The translations under genes were made by a program, and so were the position numbers. Positions 1 through 11,417 of a stretch of 64,000 bases of DNA are shown in pieces. How positions within the stretch are numbered: position 1 is the stretch's first letter; every line of letters starts with the position of its first letter. Source of the stretch: Brachyhypopomus gauderio (lineage: Eukaryota > Chordata > Actinopteri > Gymnotiformes > Hypopomidae); assembly GCF_052324685.1 (NCBI RefSeq), contig NC_135220.1:12275639-12339638 (forward strand). Direction: 5' to 3'. The notes under the pieces are model-generated. The model saw only the letters and a program-made list of their open reading frames with translations, had not been told where the DNA came from and ran no database searches.

Positions 1-365
1 TCCTGAGAGCTTGTCCTGTCAGGTTGTCCTGAGAGCTAGTCCTGACAGGTTGTCATGAGATCTTGTCCTGTGAGGTTGTGGTGTGAGGTTGTCCTGAGAT
101 CTTGTCCTGTGAGGTTATCCTGAGATCTTGTCCTGTGAGGTTGTTCTGTGAGGTTGTCCTGAGATCTTGTCCTGTGAGGTTATCCTGAGAGCTTGTCCTG
201 TGAGCTTGTCCTGTCAGGTTGTCCTGAGAGCTTGTCCTGTCAGGTTGTCCTGAGAGCTAGTCCTGACAGGTTGTCATGAGATCTTGTCTTGTGAGGTTGT
301 GCTGTGAGGTTGTCCTGAGATCTTGTCCTGTGAGGTTGTTCTGTGAGGTTGTCCTGAGTTCCAGT
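1..365. repeat. Minisatellite, about 26-bp unit, in a sag intron
   Basis: Units alternate the words TTGTCCTGAGA and CTTGTCCTGTGAGG with small changes and run from the window edge almost to the acceptor at 395. The short open frames here on both strands are products of the repeat. The left end lies outside the window, so total length is unknown. Confidence 0.9.
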
Positions 366-395
366 AGCACTACATTCCCTCTGTTTCCCTTCCAG

Positions 396-1617
396 ATCCC
401 AACCAACATGCCCTGCTCAATCACCCTCCAGCCTGGCCCAGAGGACAAGGGGAAGGTAAGTTTACACATGGACGGATTTCAGAACAAACCAGCTCTTTGT
501 GTCACCTCTAACCTCTGACCTTTTACCCTTGCAGGCATGCGGTGTGGACTATGAAGTCAAGGCCTACTTAGCAAAAGCTGCTGATGATCCTGATGAGAAA
601 ATTGACAAGAAGTGTGTATCTGTGTATCTCATGTTTTATGCATACTGCTTTGAATGATCATTTGCAATAACAGTTCTTACCATTAAACCCAGACTGGAGG
701 TGAACACCTGTCCTTCCCCTGTCCTGTTCAACCACAGAGATACGTGTCGTCTGATCATCCGGAAGGTTCAGTTTGCTCCTGATAACACAGGATCTGGACA
801 AAAGGCTGAAATATGTAAGAACTTCATGATGTCTGACAAGCCTGTTCTTCTGGAGGCCACCCTCAATAAGGACGTAAGGATCTTGCAATCTTCCATAATT
901 CTCATCAGCACATGTTCAGACTCAGAACCTAATTTGCTTTGTTTACAACAGATCTATTACCATGGAGAAACCATCCCTGTTAAAGTTAAGGTGAAGAATG
1001 AGACAAGCAAAGTGGTGAAAAAAATCAAAATTTCTAGTGAGTGAAAGGCGGTGCTATGAGAATCTATAAAATTACAGATAGCACCATAAGACCACATGCC
1101 CCTGTGCTGTGGATTTTCCAAGTTTCCAACAGTAATACAAACTCCCAAGAAGCGTTGACATTGAATACTGCTGTTTGTGCTTCATGTTCTTCTAACAGTT
1201 GACCAGACCACAGAAGTCATTCTGTACTCTGCAGACAAATACTCCAAGACTGTGTTATCGGAAGAGTTCTCGTGAGTGTGAATAAAGTGTGTCTTCAGTG
1301 TCTTTTGAGCGCTGGAATATCCTGACTCACTACTGTACCAGAATGTTTTCTGCTGGCCAGTTAGGAGCAGGAAGCCTGCAGTGGTCTGACTGCTACTGAC
1401 AGGTTCTGACAGGTTCTGACTGCTTCTGACAGGTTCTAACTGGTTCTTCAAACTCACCATGGTGGTTCTTTGCAGGGAGACAGTAGAAGGTAATACAACA
1501 TTTGAGAAAACACTTGCCATCACTCCACTGCTGGCCAACAACAAAGAGACCAGAGGGCTAGCACTGGACGGGAAGCTGAAGGAGGGGGACACCAACCTGG
1601 CCTCCACCACCATGTAT

Positions 1618-1686
<69 letters not shown>

Positions 1687-1691
1687 ACACA

Positions 1692-1734
<43 letters not shown>

Positions 1735-1755
1735 ACACACAAACACACACACACA

Positions 1756-1800
<45 letters not shown>

Positions 1801-2574
1801 ACACACAAACACACACACACACACACACACGTGCGTGTGCACACATACACACATGCACACGCACGAGCACACACACAGACACACACATACACACACAGAA
1901 ACACACACACGTGCGCGCACACACACATACACACACACGCACACACACAGACAGTGGCAGACTTAGAAATTTAGAGGCTCAAGGCGAATTTTGCTAGGGG
2001 GCCCATCAACATTAATATGCGAGAAATAAGTCAGCTAATCAGGGGGCCCATACAGTGGGCTGCAGTGGGAGGGGCCCAAAGCAGTTGCCTAGCCACGCCT
2101 CTATGCAAAGACCGCCTGTCATGTATGACCGTGCCCCCCTCTGTTAGCTGTCACTCCGAACCCCTCGTGTCTGTGTTCCGTACCTGTTTACCCCGCCCCG
2201 CTCGTTTGTCTCTGTGATTACCTCGTTTGTTCCCACGCCCCTTGTTATTACCGTCACCTGCCCCTTGTTTAATGTCTGTGTATATAAGCCCCTGAGTCTC
2301 CCTTGTCCTTCGTCCGGTATTTTGATTTGTGATCGTGTCTGTTTCATCGCTGTTCTCTGTACCTGACCGTATTCGTGTTTCCCCTGTTACCCGTGCTCCC
2401 TGTCTTTGTAATGCCTGTCTTTGCATGTTTCACGGACTGCCCTCCTGCTATCGACCCTGCCTGGCTTTCGGATGATGATTACGGTGTTCCCTTGAATAAA
2501 TCTCGCTCTTCTCAGCACTTGTGTCCGTCCTCTCGCTCCGTGGCGCGAGCCACGTTACACCGCCTCTGCACACA

Positions 2575-2615
<41 letters not shown>

Positions 2616-2769
2616 TTGTGTGTTCTTTCATCTGTGGGTTCTTCACTCTACAGCCTGCGTCCTGGGATGGACAAAGAAGTACTTGGCATTCTGGTGTCTT
2701 ATAAAGTCAAGGTGACCCTGCTGGTGTCTGGAGGAGGGTGAGAAACTTTAGAACTCACACTCTCATACT

Positions 2770-2860
<91 letters not shown>

Positions 2861-3960
2861 ACACACATTTGACCCTGCTGGTGTCTGGAGGAGGGTGAGA
2901 CACTGTTGAACCTCCATCATCATAACTACACATGTCCTTGAATCCCCCTATAGACATATTAAACTATTATTTCACCCTTTCTATATCATAAGTCTACTAT
3001 TATATTATAACTATTATACTTCTTATAACTATTATAAGCAATGTGAGTTATATCCTCATTATTACATATGTAACTATACTGTACTATATAAAAATGTTTG
3101 TGTTTGAGTTTATAGGCAATCAAATGATAAACAGATATTGTTAAAAACATAAAATGGAAAAAATTATGTAATACTTAAAGATTAGTAATACTTAAAGATT
3201 AGTAATACTTAAGCTATTTTTAATAAACTTTTTTTTTCTTTCAGCTTATTGGGAGGTCTGGTACCCAGGTAAATTTAAAGTCCCTTAAAGTGCATTAATC
3301 TCACAAACACTGTTTAAAAAGCACTTATCTCACAAACACTGTTTAAAATGCACTTATCTCACAAACACTGTTTAAAATGTACTTATCTCACAAACACTGT
3401 TTAAGATGCACTTATCTCACAAACACTGTTTAAAATGCATTTATCTCACAAACACTGTTTAAAATGTACTTATCTCACAAACACTGTTTAAAATGCATTT
3501 ATCTCACAAATACTGTTTAAAATGTACTTATCTCACAAACACTGTTTAAGATGCACTTATCTCACAAACACTGTTTAAAATGCATTTATCTCACAAACAC
3601 TGTTTAAAATGTACTTATCTCACAAACACTGTTTAAAATGCATTTATCTCACAAATACTGTTTAAAATGTACTTATCTCACAAACACTGTTTAAAATGCA
3701 TTTATCTCACAAATACTGTTTAAAATGTACTTATCTCACAAACACTGTTTAAGATGCATTTATCTCACAAATACTGTTTAAAATGTACTTATCTCACACT
3801 GTTTAAGATGCACTTATCTCACAAACACTGTTTAAAATGTACTTATCTCACAAACACTGTTTAAAATGCACTCATCCCTGTGTTTCTATCTCTCTCTCTC
3901 TGCAGTGATGTGACTGTAGAGTTGCCTCTGACACTGATGCACCCCAAACCAACAGAATAG
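396..3960 (+). CDS. sag: S-arrestin (visual arrestin), partial, 5' exons missing
   Basis: Arrestin binds phosphorylated, light-activated rhodopsin in photoreceptor outer segments and stops transducin signalling. Nine exons are visible: 396-455, 535-611, 738-873, 952-1036, 1199-1271, 1476-1613, 2654-2737, 3245-3268 and 3906-3960. They join in one frame of 243 codons. Diagnostic stretches are [78 protein letters not shown]-like [19 protein letters not shown] and LTLMHPKP. They cover the end of the arrestin N domain and the C domain. The SGGG-LLGGLVPS insert and the VILYSADKY segment fit S-arrestin better than cone arrestin-C (arr3). The 24-bp exon at 3245 is a microexon. The frame meets TAG at 3958-3960, directly before a GTACAG donor-like site, so the usual C-tail is absent from this frame. 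The N-terminal exons lie left of the window. Paralogue (saga or sagb) not resolved. Confidence 0.9.
1614..1951. repeat. (CA)n microsatellite touching a splice donor
   Basis: A near-pure CA tract with AT, AA and CG interruptions begins six bases after the exon end at 1613 (GTATGTAA then CACACA). A second pure tract at 2577-2613 continues it beyond the hAT insertion, so the hAT element split an older CA repeat. Long open frames here are repeat artefacts. Confidence 0.95.
1952..2568. mobile_element. hAT-type non-autonomous DNA transposon
   Basis: The left end reads CAGTGGCAGAC and the right end, reverse complemented, CAGAGGCGGTC (8 of 11 bases alike). The element is flanked on both sides by the same octamer CACACAGA (1944-1951 and 2569-2576), the 8-bp target duplication typical of hAT elements. 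It landed in a CA repeat, which weakens the octamer test somewhat. Most of its length is a later solo LTR at 2117-2559. The remaining about 170 bp has no coding capacity. Confidence 0.75.
2117..2559 (+). mobile_element. Solo LTR (fossil) inside the hAT element
   Basis: A 443-bp block starts TGTCATG and ends GTTACA, i.e. TG...CA. It is flanked by the 5-bp duplication CCGCC (2112-2116 and 2560-2564). It carries a TATATAAG box near 2280 and an AATAAA signal near 2494, in the order expected of a U3-R-U5 unit. No internal region is present, so this is the scar left by recombination between two LTRs. Clean ends and an exact duplication suggest moderate age. Ty3/Gypsy-like by general appearance only. 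Confidence 0.8.
2772..2864. repeat. (CA)n microsatellite after a duplicated exon end
   Basis: About 90 bp of CA repeats follow the donor of the exon ending at 2737. Directly after it, at 2869-2900, the last 24 bases of that exon plus its donor are repeated almost exactly (see findings). Confidence 0.95.
3275..3880. repeat. 30-bp minisatellite filling a sag intron
   Basis: About 20 copies of a unit of roughly 30 bp (CTTATCTCACAAACACTGTTTAAAATGCA type) fill nearly the whole intron between the 24-bp exon (3245-3268) and the next exon at 3906. Units alternate two variants (TGCATTT and TGTACTT), showing that a higher-order dimer was also amplified. Confidence 0.95.
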
Positions 3961-4839
3961 GTACAGCAGATATACAGTATAATAATAATGCCATAAATTC
4001 ACTTACAATTACACATACTATTATACAGATATATATCATTTATATGTGTTATTATTATGCTATTATGATGTATATGTATGTTATTATACATATATAATAA
4101 TATAATATTATACAATAATATAATATTAAACATATTGAACCCATAACCTCTCTCTCCTCCACCCACTACAGACTGAAGGCCTTTGCACAGCCATCTGGAT
4201 GGAGCAGATCTTTTGTGCAGCAGTTTCCCCTCAGAAGACAATGCATACTGGCAAAGCAGGATATCTAGAAGAACATGTGTGTGGATCCCTAAAAGACCAG
4301 CAGACAAACAGACATCAACTCCTCAACACATCAGTCAAAGCCATGTCATGTTCTGTATGTTTCCAAGCAGTCGTGTTTCCAGTTTGGATGCAGTGGTCTA
4401 CAGGGTTTAGTCTTGAAGTTAGCCAGCTGAAATACAGTACACCTATCATAGATTAATATGGACCTGCAATATGTTTAGTATGTCGACTCAGGAAAAATTG
4501 CTTCCTAAAGGTCATCTTATATGTCACCCAAAACAATCTTGTCACAATTTTTATCCAGCATGTGAGGTTTCATATCTGCTGAAGTTAGGAATGTAAAATG
4601 TTCGTGCTTAGCCTACATATCTGTTTCACTTGTGTAGTGCCTACACACCTGATTATACTGTTTACCACTCCTGGATTAACTGACTTAAACATCACAAAGG
4701 AATAAATATACCTCTAAAACAATTATTATGTTTATAGACATTTTATCAATAATTTTGAGTTTGAGTTTCAAGAAACAACAATTACATACAATTTGAATTT
4801 ACACAAGAAGTTTATGTTGTGGGGGAAAATAAACTGCTA

Positions 4840-5045
4840 GGAGATAGAAAGAAATGCAAAAAGCAAAGTTTGCAAGAGCCCCTGGACATGTCAGTTACAC
4901 ACACCATAAGCGTCTGCAAAAGAGACGCTTGTTGCCTCCTCCTGACCTCATCCCTGGGGAGCGGATCATTTATGATGATGAAATTATTTTTTCCAGTATG
5001 GATGGTACAGATGTTCAGTTCAAAGTATGTCAGGATAAATGATAT
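4840..5045 (+). other. Downstream ORF with donor-like end, status unknown
   Basis: An open frame from 4854 encodes a basic then acidic 62-residue segment (KRLQKRRLLPPPDLIPG, then IIYDDEIIF). A GTATGT donor-like site follows at 5029. I do not recognise it as arrestin or as any other family. It may be sag 3' untranslated sequence or chance. Confidence 0.2.
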
Positions 5046-5252
5046 ATTGTATGTTAGCGCATGAACATACGACTGGCCAGGTTGTTTACTGCGTTCAAAA
5101 GTTTGCTAGGATAAAGGTTATCATTTTTTTCCCATCTTTCACATTTCCCTCTTTTTTCCTTTAAGGGACAAACCTCAAAACAAAAATTAGAAATTATACG
5201 TTATAAAAAGCACGTATACTGTATACTGTTTCACTAACATTTCTCTTTTCAG

Positions 5253-5398
5253 TAACAAATGTTTCCATTGAGGATTTTATGTTTGAACTTCATAAACTTG
5301 GTGGTAAGCTGTCAAATAAAAAGATAATTCATAAACATCTGCGTTCTTCTGTGTTTCACTCAACTGTCATACGCAGCAGTTCGTGTCTGTCAGAGTAA
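5253..5398 (+). other. Candidate sag C-tail exon
   Basis: After a good acceptor (TTCTCTTTTCAG) an open frame reads VTNVSIEDFMFELHKLGG. The pattern N-hydrophobic-x-hydrophobic-E-acidic-F resembles the NLVFEEF segment of the S-arrestin C-tail, which holds the molecule in its basal state and carries the AP2-binding motif. A further donor-like GTAAGC lies at about 5300, so it could be internal or terminal. It cannot be joined in frame to the exon ending at 3960 because of the TAG there. Confidence 0.3.
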
Positions 5399-7763
5399 TT
5401 TATTAGAGAAACGACTGTTTCTCTAACAATGGATCCACATTGTTCTCTGTGCAACCTTGACAGCCGTCTGCGTGGTTCGAGGAACCTGGGAGGATCCTCG
5501 TGACCTCTGTACCTTTCAGCTCTTACAACTGAGATCTTTCACCATTATCCCCTCTCTGGGCTTTAGGTCAGGCAGCTGCATCTGGAACATGCATGCATGC
5601 AGGAACAGCGTTTTTCACAGCCCTCTGAACTTGTGACAGATAACAGATCTGCACACACTGACAACATATGACCTTCACATTTACGCGTGAGATGCTGCGG
5701 TGCATCGGTCGGTCCTGTCGTTGGGCGGCCTACCAAATAAAATTTCATTCTTGTTCCTTCCCTGACTCTAGTTTTCATGTTTAAAAGTTCCAGCCTCCTC
5801 CACACACCTGGAAAATATTTCCACCATTACCAAACAGTATTTCTTTCCCTCACGTGGATTTAAATTAAGTAAAGTCCATTTGAGGGTGTTGTAATAAGGT
5901 TTTTCCACCAGGGGGCGTGCAGTTCATGCCCCCATCATCCCTTGCCCTATGTTGTTCATGGCACAAATCATACAATTTTCACAAGTTTTTATAGTAATTT
6001 GTAAATCCCTTAGATAACCAGTGTTGTGCCACGCATCCCTCCTTTTGAAACACGGTCCTTCCAACGTGTCCGTTTAGCATAGTATAGAAACGTTTGTCTT
6101 GGGCAGACATGGTTTACCGTTGGGGCGATACCAGACCCAAGTGTGTAGCATTAGCATGAGTGTAAGTGGCTCGTCCCCACCAATATCGAGGAAATTTATG
6201 CCCTTGACCAGATCCCCCCTTTCTTCTTCACTCCTGTTCTCCTCCAGCCGTCTTTCTCTGAAGCGTCGGGGAGACTTTCCCGCTCCGTAAGCTCAGCTGC
6301 TGGGGACGTTGTATAAATGAGTTGTGGTTGTGGAGTGGCACTGCAGCAGCCAAGTGCGCATTCATTACCCAGAGAAACCCAGTCTTTGTGATTAGTGTGT
6401 GCCTCACATTTGCATACTGCTATGTGTTTGGGGAGCAGAATGGCACCAAGGAGAGCTTGTTACTGTAGATAATTATTGTGTTTCCCTCTGCTTCTGTTAG
6501 TGCTGTCAGTGCAGCTGAAACGCTGAGAGGAGTTGGAGTAACACCTTGGCTACCACTGTTTCATGTTGTGGCACTATCCCAAAGCCCACACAGTTATTGT
6601 GTGTGAGCTTGCTGATGTGCTATCACACTAAGGGGCCTAAAGGTACACGTAGTTACAAATGAATGTTCTACTATATCACCACTTTCCCAGGAACTACATA
6701 ATTTGTTTCTATGTTTTTGGAATTTTCTGTATTTTCTACTTGCATCCAAAGTTTTGACTTCTGCAAGTATTGTGGCCTAAAAAGTTCACCTGGACAGATT
6801 GTCGTTTTGCCTTGTTTGCCTTATTGGCTTTCTGGCCTTCTTCAGCAGGGTGTTTAAGCTATTTTATTGTGTCTTCTCAATTACCAGTGCATTGCAACTG
6901 GAGCCTGGAAGGAGGTGTAATGATTCCAAACTACTTTGCAATGCATTATCGTAGATGGTGGGCAACTCACAATACCCATGACATAGGCCAGGAAACATGT
7001 GTGGCTTTCCCTGAAACTCAAACACCAAGCAGAGCTGCGAGTCTGGGTATCTGGGAAATCCATTAGCCAAGTCCACAACTGAGAACCATTTACGATCACG
7101 AGGGATTTGAGAGAGGACAGTATATGGGTTCAGAACGTGGGGAGCCCTTGCCACAATTGTTTTATTAACTCCCTTCAGGTCCTGCACAAGTATCCAGTCC
7201 CCAAGGTCACCCGCCACTCTTATCTTTTTAACTGGAAGGACAGGATCCATCATTCCTGCGGTCCTCGGTGTCTCCAACACTGGACTGATGCTTTTTATTG
7301 CCTCAGGCTTGCATAGATATCGTTTTTCTTCCCCATGACCTGTAGTCAGATTTTGGAATAATCTGCACTGGGGGGCAATTATTTATTACGCCCACGCCAT
7401 GTCTGTATTTTGTATATGAGGAATGTATGAGGAACGTATGAGTGTATGAGGAATATTTTCAAGCTGCTCTTCCCTTATCATTCCTTTAATGACGAACCGT
7501 AAGGGAGTTGACAACTGTGAGACCAATTGTGAGACCCAATTGTTTCCAGTCATCATTCAGAGCCTTAGAAATGTAGACATGAAGCACTCTCTTCCATAAT
7601 CAATCACTGCTTTTCTGTCTCGCTGAGGTCAATCTCCACTGCACATCTAACTCCATTCCATAGCAGCCATTTTAGAAGTAACACTTTTTCAACCAAGCAT
7701 TGTTTAAACCATGTTTCCCTAAACTTCAATGAGCTTTTGCATTGGTGCATTTTCAAAATATAT

Positions 7764-7813
<50 letters not shown>

Positions 7814-8111
7814 AAAGACAGAGGTCCAGACAGAGGTCCTTCATCATCCTATCAGCAAGCAAAGTCCTTAGATTAGAATTAATGACATTTTATATCTGAA
7901 TTTTTTACATGAAGATGAACGATATCTAAATTATGAAAGAAACATAATTTAACATCAATTTAACATAAATTAATGAAAGAACACTTGGATTATTTAATGG
8001 GCTCTATACAGTTTGAGATGACCAAGCAGATCTGTCTACTTTAAGCCCCAGTGTTCCCAAGTACACGTAGTTCACTCTCTCACAGCCTTGCATCCTGCGT
8101 GAGGAGCAGAC
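5399..8111. other. Intergenic region between sag and the SLC35F gene
   Basis: No host coding exon was recognised. It contains the retroviral RT fossil at about 6750-7290 and a (GA)n tract at about 7765-7813. The last 100 bases before 8112 are presumably the 5' leader or promoter of the next gene. No tRNA or other RNA gene was seen. Confidence 0.6.
6750..7290 (-). mobile_element. Endogenous retrovirus pol fossil (RT part)
   Basis: The minus strand translates to reverse transcriptase signatures of class I (gamma/epsilon-like) retroviruses: VLPVKK, VQDLKGVNK, NPYTVLSQIP and KWFSVVDLANGF. Only this part of pol was recognised. Gag, env and flanking LTRs were not identified. It is broken in several places and is an old inactive relic. 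Confidence 0.75.
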
Positions 8112-11100
8112 ATGAGCACACAGTCAGCGAAGGTCTCGCCATGTCCCGCACCCACAGCTCAGCTCTCTCCAGGTAAGACACTTCCCGCCACTTACCGCTG
8201 TGCCGGGTCACAACACGACGGGGGAGATGGAAACTACGCGTTTGCTGACATGTTTTTGCAGAACAGAATGGTCTGAGGTGTGTGATATGGTTTAATTCTG
8301 CGATTTATGATATGAAGGATGTTTAATAGCTCACAGAAAATGACATTAATAAATTATCCCTCACTGCCATTCAGAGGAGACATTTCAGATTCTGACAATG
8401 TTATGCACATTTATTATGATTTCTCATGTGGCTCTGCAAATATTATAAAGTCAGACAAACTGTGAAGCACAGAAGGCAACAGCCTATTATCTCTGTACTT
8501 TATTCATTACGTTTTCTTTGTGTTTGTGTTCTATCCCCCAGGAAGTGGCGGTGAAAACAAGGATGATGACACAGTGTTTGGCTCAATAGAGACCGGTCTT
8601 CAGGACGCGGGACGGGGCTCCAAGACTTGCCGTTCCCGCTGCCCACTGCCGGCCCTCTGCCGCGGGGCCGCCGGTCTGCTGCTGGCTGGCGGTGTGGCGT
8701 GGTCATGGGCGTGGTCAGCTCACTATGCCAAAGACACCCTAACTAAACTACATTCTCCTTTCTTTATTACCTGGTTCTGCAGCCTATGGAACCTGCTATC
8801 TTTCCCTCTCTACTACCTGGGCCACACCCTGGGCTCACAGCTGAGGCAGAGACCTTGCACCGAGCTCCGGTTAGAGGACGAGTGGGACTGAGAGATGCAT
8901 AGAACTGTTTTGGTATTGGGGTGCAGTTTATCCTTTGGCCTTTTAGTAAATGAAACTGTAAATTTTGTTAAGTTGTGTGTAAAGTTGTGGGCCTTGTTAA
9001 CATGACTTGGGCTGTTTTGTTACACTGGCTCAGCGCTGAAAAGCCCATAAGATGCTTTAAGATAAAGCTGCTTTCAGGTCCTGATGCTCTCAGCTTACTG
9101 TGGAGCTAAACAAATGTGCGTAGCTCATTACTGAGAGACATCCAGGCCTTTACTGCAGCACTGTGCAGCCTAACCCAGGGGTCTTCACTAATAAAGCCCA
9201 CGCTGACCCACCTGAAGAGGTTATTAACAGCATATCCAGACATAAGTTTGATAAATAAGCGTAGCGTGATCAGGTTTTGTACATGGCCTGTGCATTCATG
9301 ACTGGATGGAAAGGCATGCTTCTTGTTTCCCAGCGTGTGTGGCAGGTCGTTGGGCGACACGCAGCTGAGCGGCAGGGTCCTGCTAAAGACGGCCGCGCCC
9401 TTCTCCCTGATACGCGGTGCCTCGTGCGTCATGCACCTGATGGCCCTCCACCGCATCTCCATCAGCGACAGCAGCGCCGTGCTCTGCTGCAGCAAGGCCT
9501 TCGTCTTCCTCCTGTCCTGGATTGGACTTCAGGACCGTTTCATGGGTGTGAGGGTCAGGATCGCGCGGACTGCCGTCACAGATAAATCGTGCCCTGAGTT
9601 TTTTGTAGTTTTACTGTAAAGCACAAATATGAAAATTTCTTGGGAGGATAATCCCTATTCTAAAATGCGTGACAATTCAGTGACTAAATAAACAACACAA
9701 AAACAGAGAAAATGTGGCACTGGATGTAGAGCCTGTCTCACATGTGCAGTAACGCTGGACAGAGTCTGTATATGTTATAGTACACCAATTTATTTAATGT
9801 GTTTTTTTATTAGTGCAATGCTGTGTGCTCACTCAGATTGTGGCGGCCATCTTGTCCATCACTGGAATTGTTATGATGGCTTATGCTGACGGTTTCCATA
9901 GTGACTCGATCACAGGGGTGGCACTGGGAGTTGGTTCAGCTTCCACATCTGCTTTCTACAAGGTTTTTTTTTTTTTTTTTTACATTTTTCCTATCAGGTA
10001 TCTGCATATTAAAAAGCGACATACCATATTTAACATGCTTCTGCTGTGTAAGAGATCATTTTCACCCAGACGCAGCCCAGTGGATCACTGCGGCTCCCAT
10101 CTGGAGTTTGGCACGGCTGGTTTGTTTATGTGTGTCTGTGCGGCTGTTCCAAGGTGCTGCTCTGGAAGCGTGTGGGTCCGGGCCAGCCGGGCACAGCCAG
10201 CCTGCTCATGTCCTGTGAGGGCCTGTGTGGTGTGGGCCTGCACTCCTGGATCTGGGTGCTGCTCCACCTCTCACACTTTGAGTCCTGGCCCAGCCTCCAG
10301 CTCGTTCCCTGGGACACTCTCTGCCTCACAGCATCGCTCCTGCTTGGTAAAGTTGGACTTTTACCTGCTCTACAGGACTTTGGGTCAATGTAACTAATCA
10401 AATTATCATGACTAATCTAATTAACATAGTAGATATCGCATAACATGACTGATATTGCATGACAGCTATGACATATATCACATAACCAATATCATCTGAC
10501 ATATCACATAACATGACACAGGTGGACATTCCAGGTTGAGAAAGTAAAAGTCCTCACCAGGATTTTGCTCAGGCTTCCTGGATTGTGTTGAATCTACTAA
10601 TTTTACCTGCCACTAATTAAAAAATCCAGCAAGCTTGAATACAATCCTGGGAAGGACTTTTACTTTCTGAACCTGGCATGCCCACCTCTGCACATAACTC
10701 TTATCGCATTATCTTCACGTGTTCTGCATGTTTAGAGGCGAGTCTCATTTTGATTGCTTTTTTTAAGCTTTCAATGTGCTGGTGAATGTTGGGGAAGTGC
10801 TTACATACCCCACCTTGATTTCAGTGGGAATACTCTTTACTATCCCAGCAAGTGCAGGTAAAAAAAATCATGTTTCTCTACAGGTTTCTGTCTATCCATA
10901 GATCATTTAAAAATGTTTTTTTGTAGAATGTCACGCATGCCATTTAAGCCCATGTTAAAAAGTAAGTCGTCTACATAGCAGGTCATTATCCTCTGCGCCT
11001 GGGTTTCACCGTCTCCCCGTACAGCTCTTGATTTATTTATGAGCTCGGCGCTTCAGCTCAGTCACGTGCGGGCGGCTGCATGCAGCGTCATTGCGGCCGG

Positions 11101-11269
11101 GTACCTCATGCTGCTGCTTCCAGAGAACTGGGACGAGAGGACAGCTCGCGCGTTCGGAGCGCTGTGGCACGGAAATGAGGAGCGCGTGCTGGGCCATGAG
11201 CTCGAGCCTGACAACGCTGGATCTGCCCGCCCGAAGCCCAAACAAACCGGCGTCGCAGCGCTGCCGTGA
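8112..11269 (+). CDS. SLC35F3/SLC35F4-like solute carrier
   Basis: Predicted 10-helix transporter of the drug/metabolite (EamA) superfamily; SLC35F3 is a putative thiamine transporter. Seven exons join in frame to 420 aa: 8112-8172, 8542-8869, 9334-9553, 9837-9962, 10154-10346, 10768-10857 and 11025-11269. Human SLC35F3 is about the same length. Diagnostic segments are SPFFITWFCSLWNLLSFPLYYLGH, TAAPFSLI, CCSKAFVFLLSWI-L-DRFMGV, IVAAILSITGIVMMAYADGF, GVGSASTSAFYK, AFNVLVNVGEVLTYPTLISV and YLMLLLPENWDE. The hydrophilic N terminus is followed by a first hydrophobic helix. Some normally conserved positions differ: the family motif LWTLTNYLYL is replaced by LIRGASCVMHLM, and the exon 5 segment is strongly diverged. 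It could be a third, faster-evolving paralogue rather than slc35f3 or slc35f4 proper. AATAAA at about 11313. Confidence 0.85.
10513..10690. mobile_element. hAT-type MITE in intron 5 of the SLC35F gene
   Basis: The ends are inverted repeats: left CAGGTGGACATTCCAGGTTG and, from the right end reversed, CAGAGGTGGGCATGCCAGGT. Both continue through AAAGTAAAAGTCCT. The octamer CACATAAC occurs at 10691-10698 and also at 10505-10512. The exact left boundary is uncertain by about 6 bp because the surrounding DNA is repetitive. Confidence 0.65.
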
Positions 11270-11343
11270 TCCACCGTGCGATGGCACAGTGTCGTGTACT
11301 CTTGTCATTTAAAATAAATTAATTACCAAATACAAATTGCTGA

Positions 11344-11417
<74 letters not shown>

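Noticed and set aside
1182-1974. ORFs of 128-254 residues rich in Cys-Val or His-Thr
   Set aside because: They are translations of the CA/GT microsatellite and overlap real arrestin exons in other frames.
3275-3880. Regular direct repeats resembling a CRISPR array
   Set aside because: Units are contiguous with no unique spacers, and the setting is a vertebrate intron. The same applies to the 76-78-bp units at 50430-50880.
4183-4456. Two overlapping ORFs after sag as coding exons
   Set aside because: No similarity to the arrestin tail and no in-frame connection past the TAG at 3958; probably 3' untranslated sequence.
6770-7316. + strand ORFs over the retroviral fragment
   Set aside because: They are antisense shadows of the minus-strand RT fossil.
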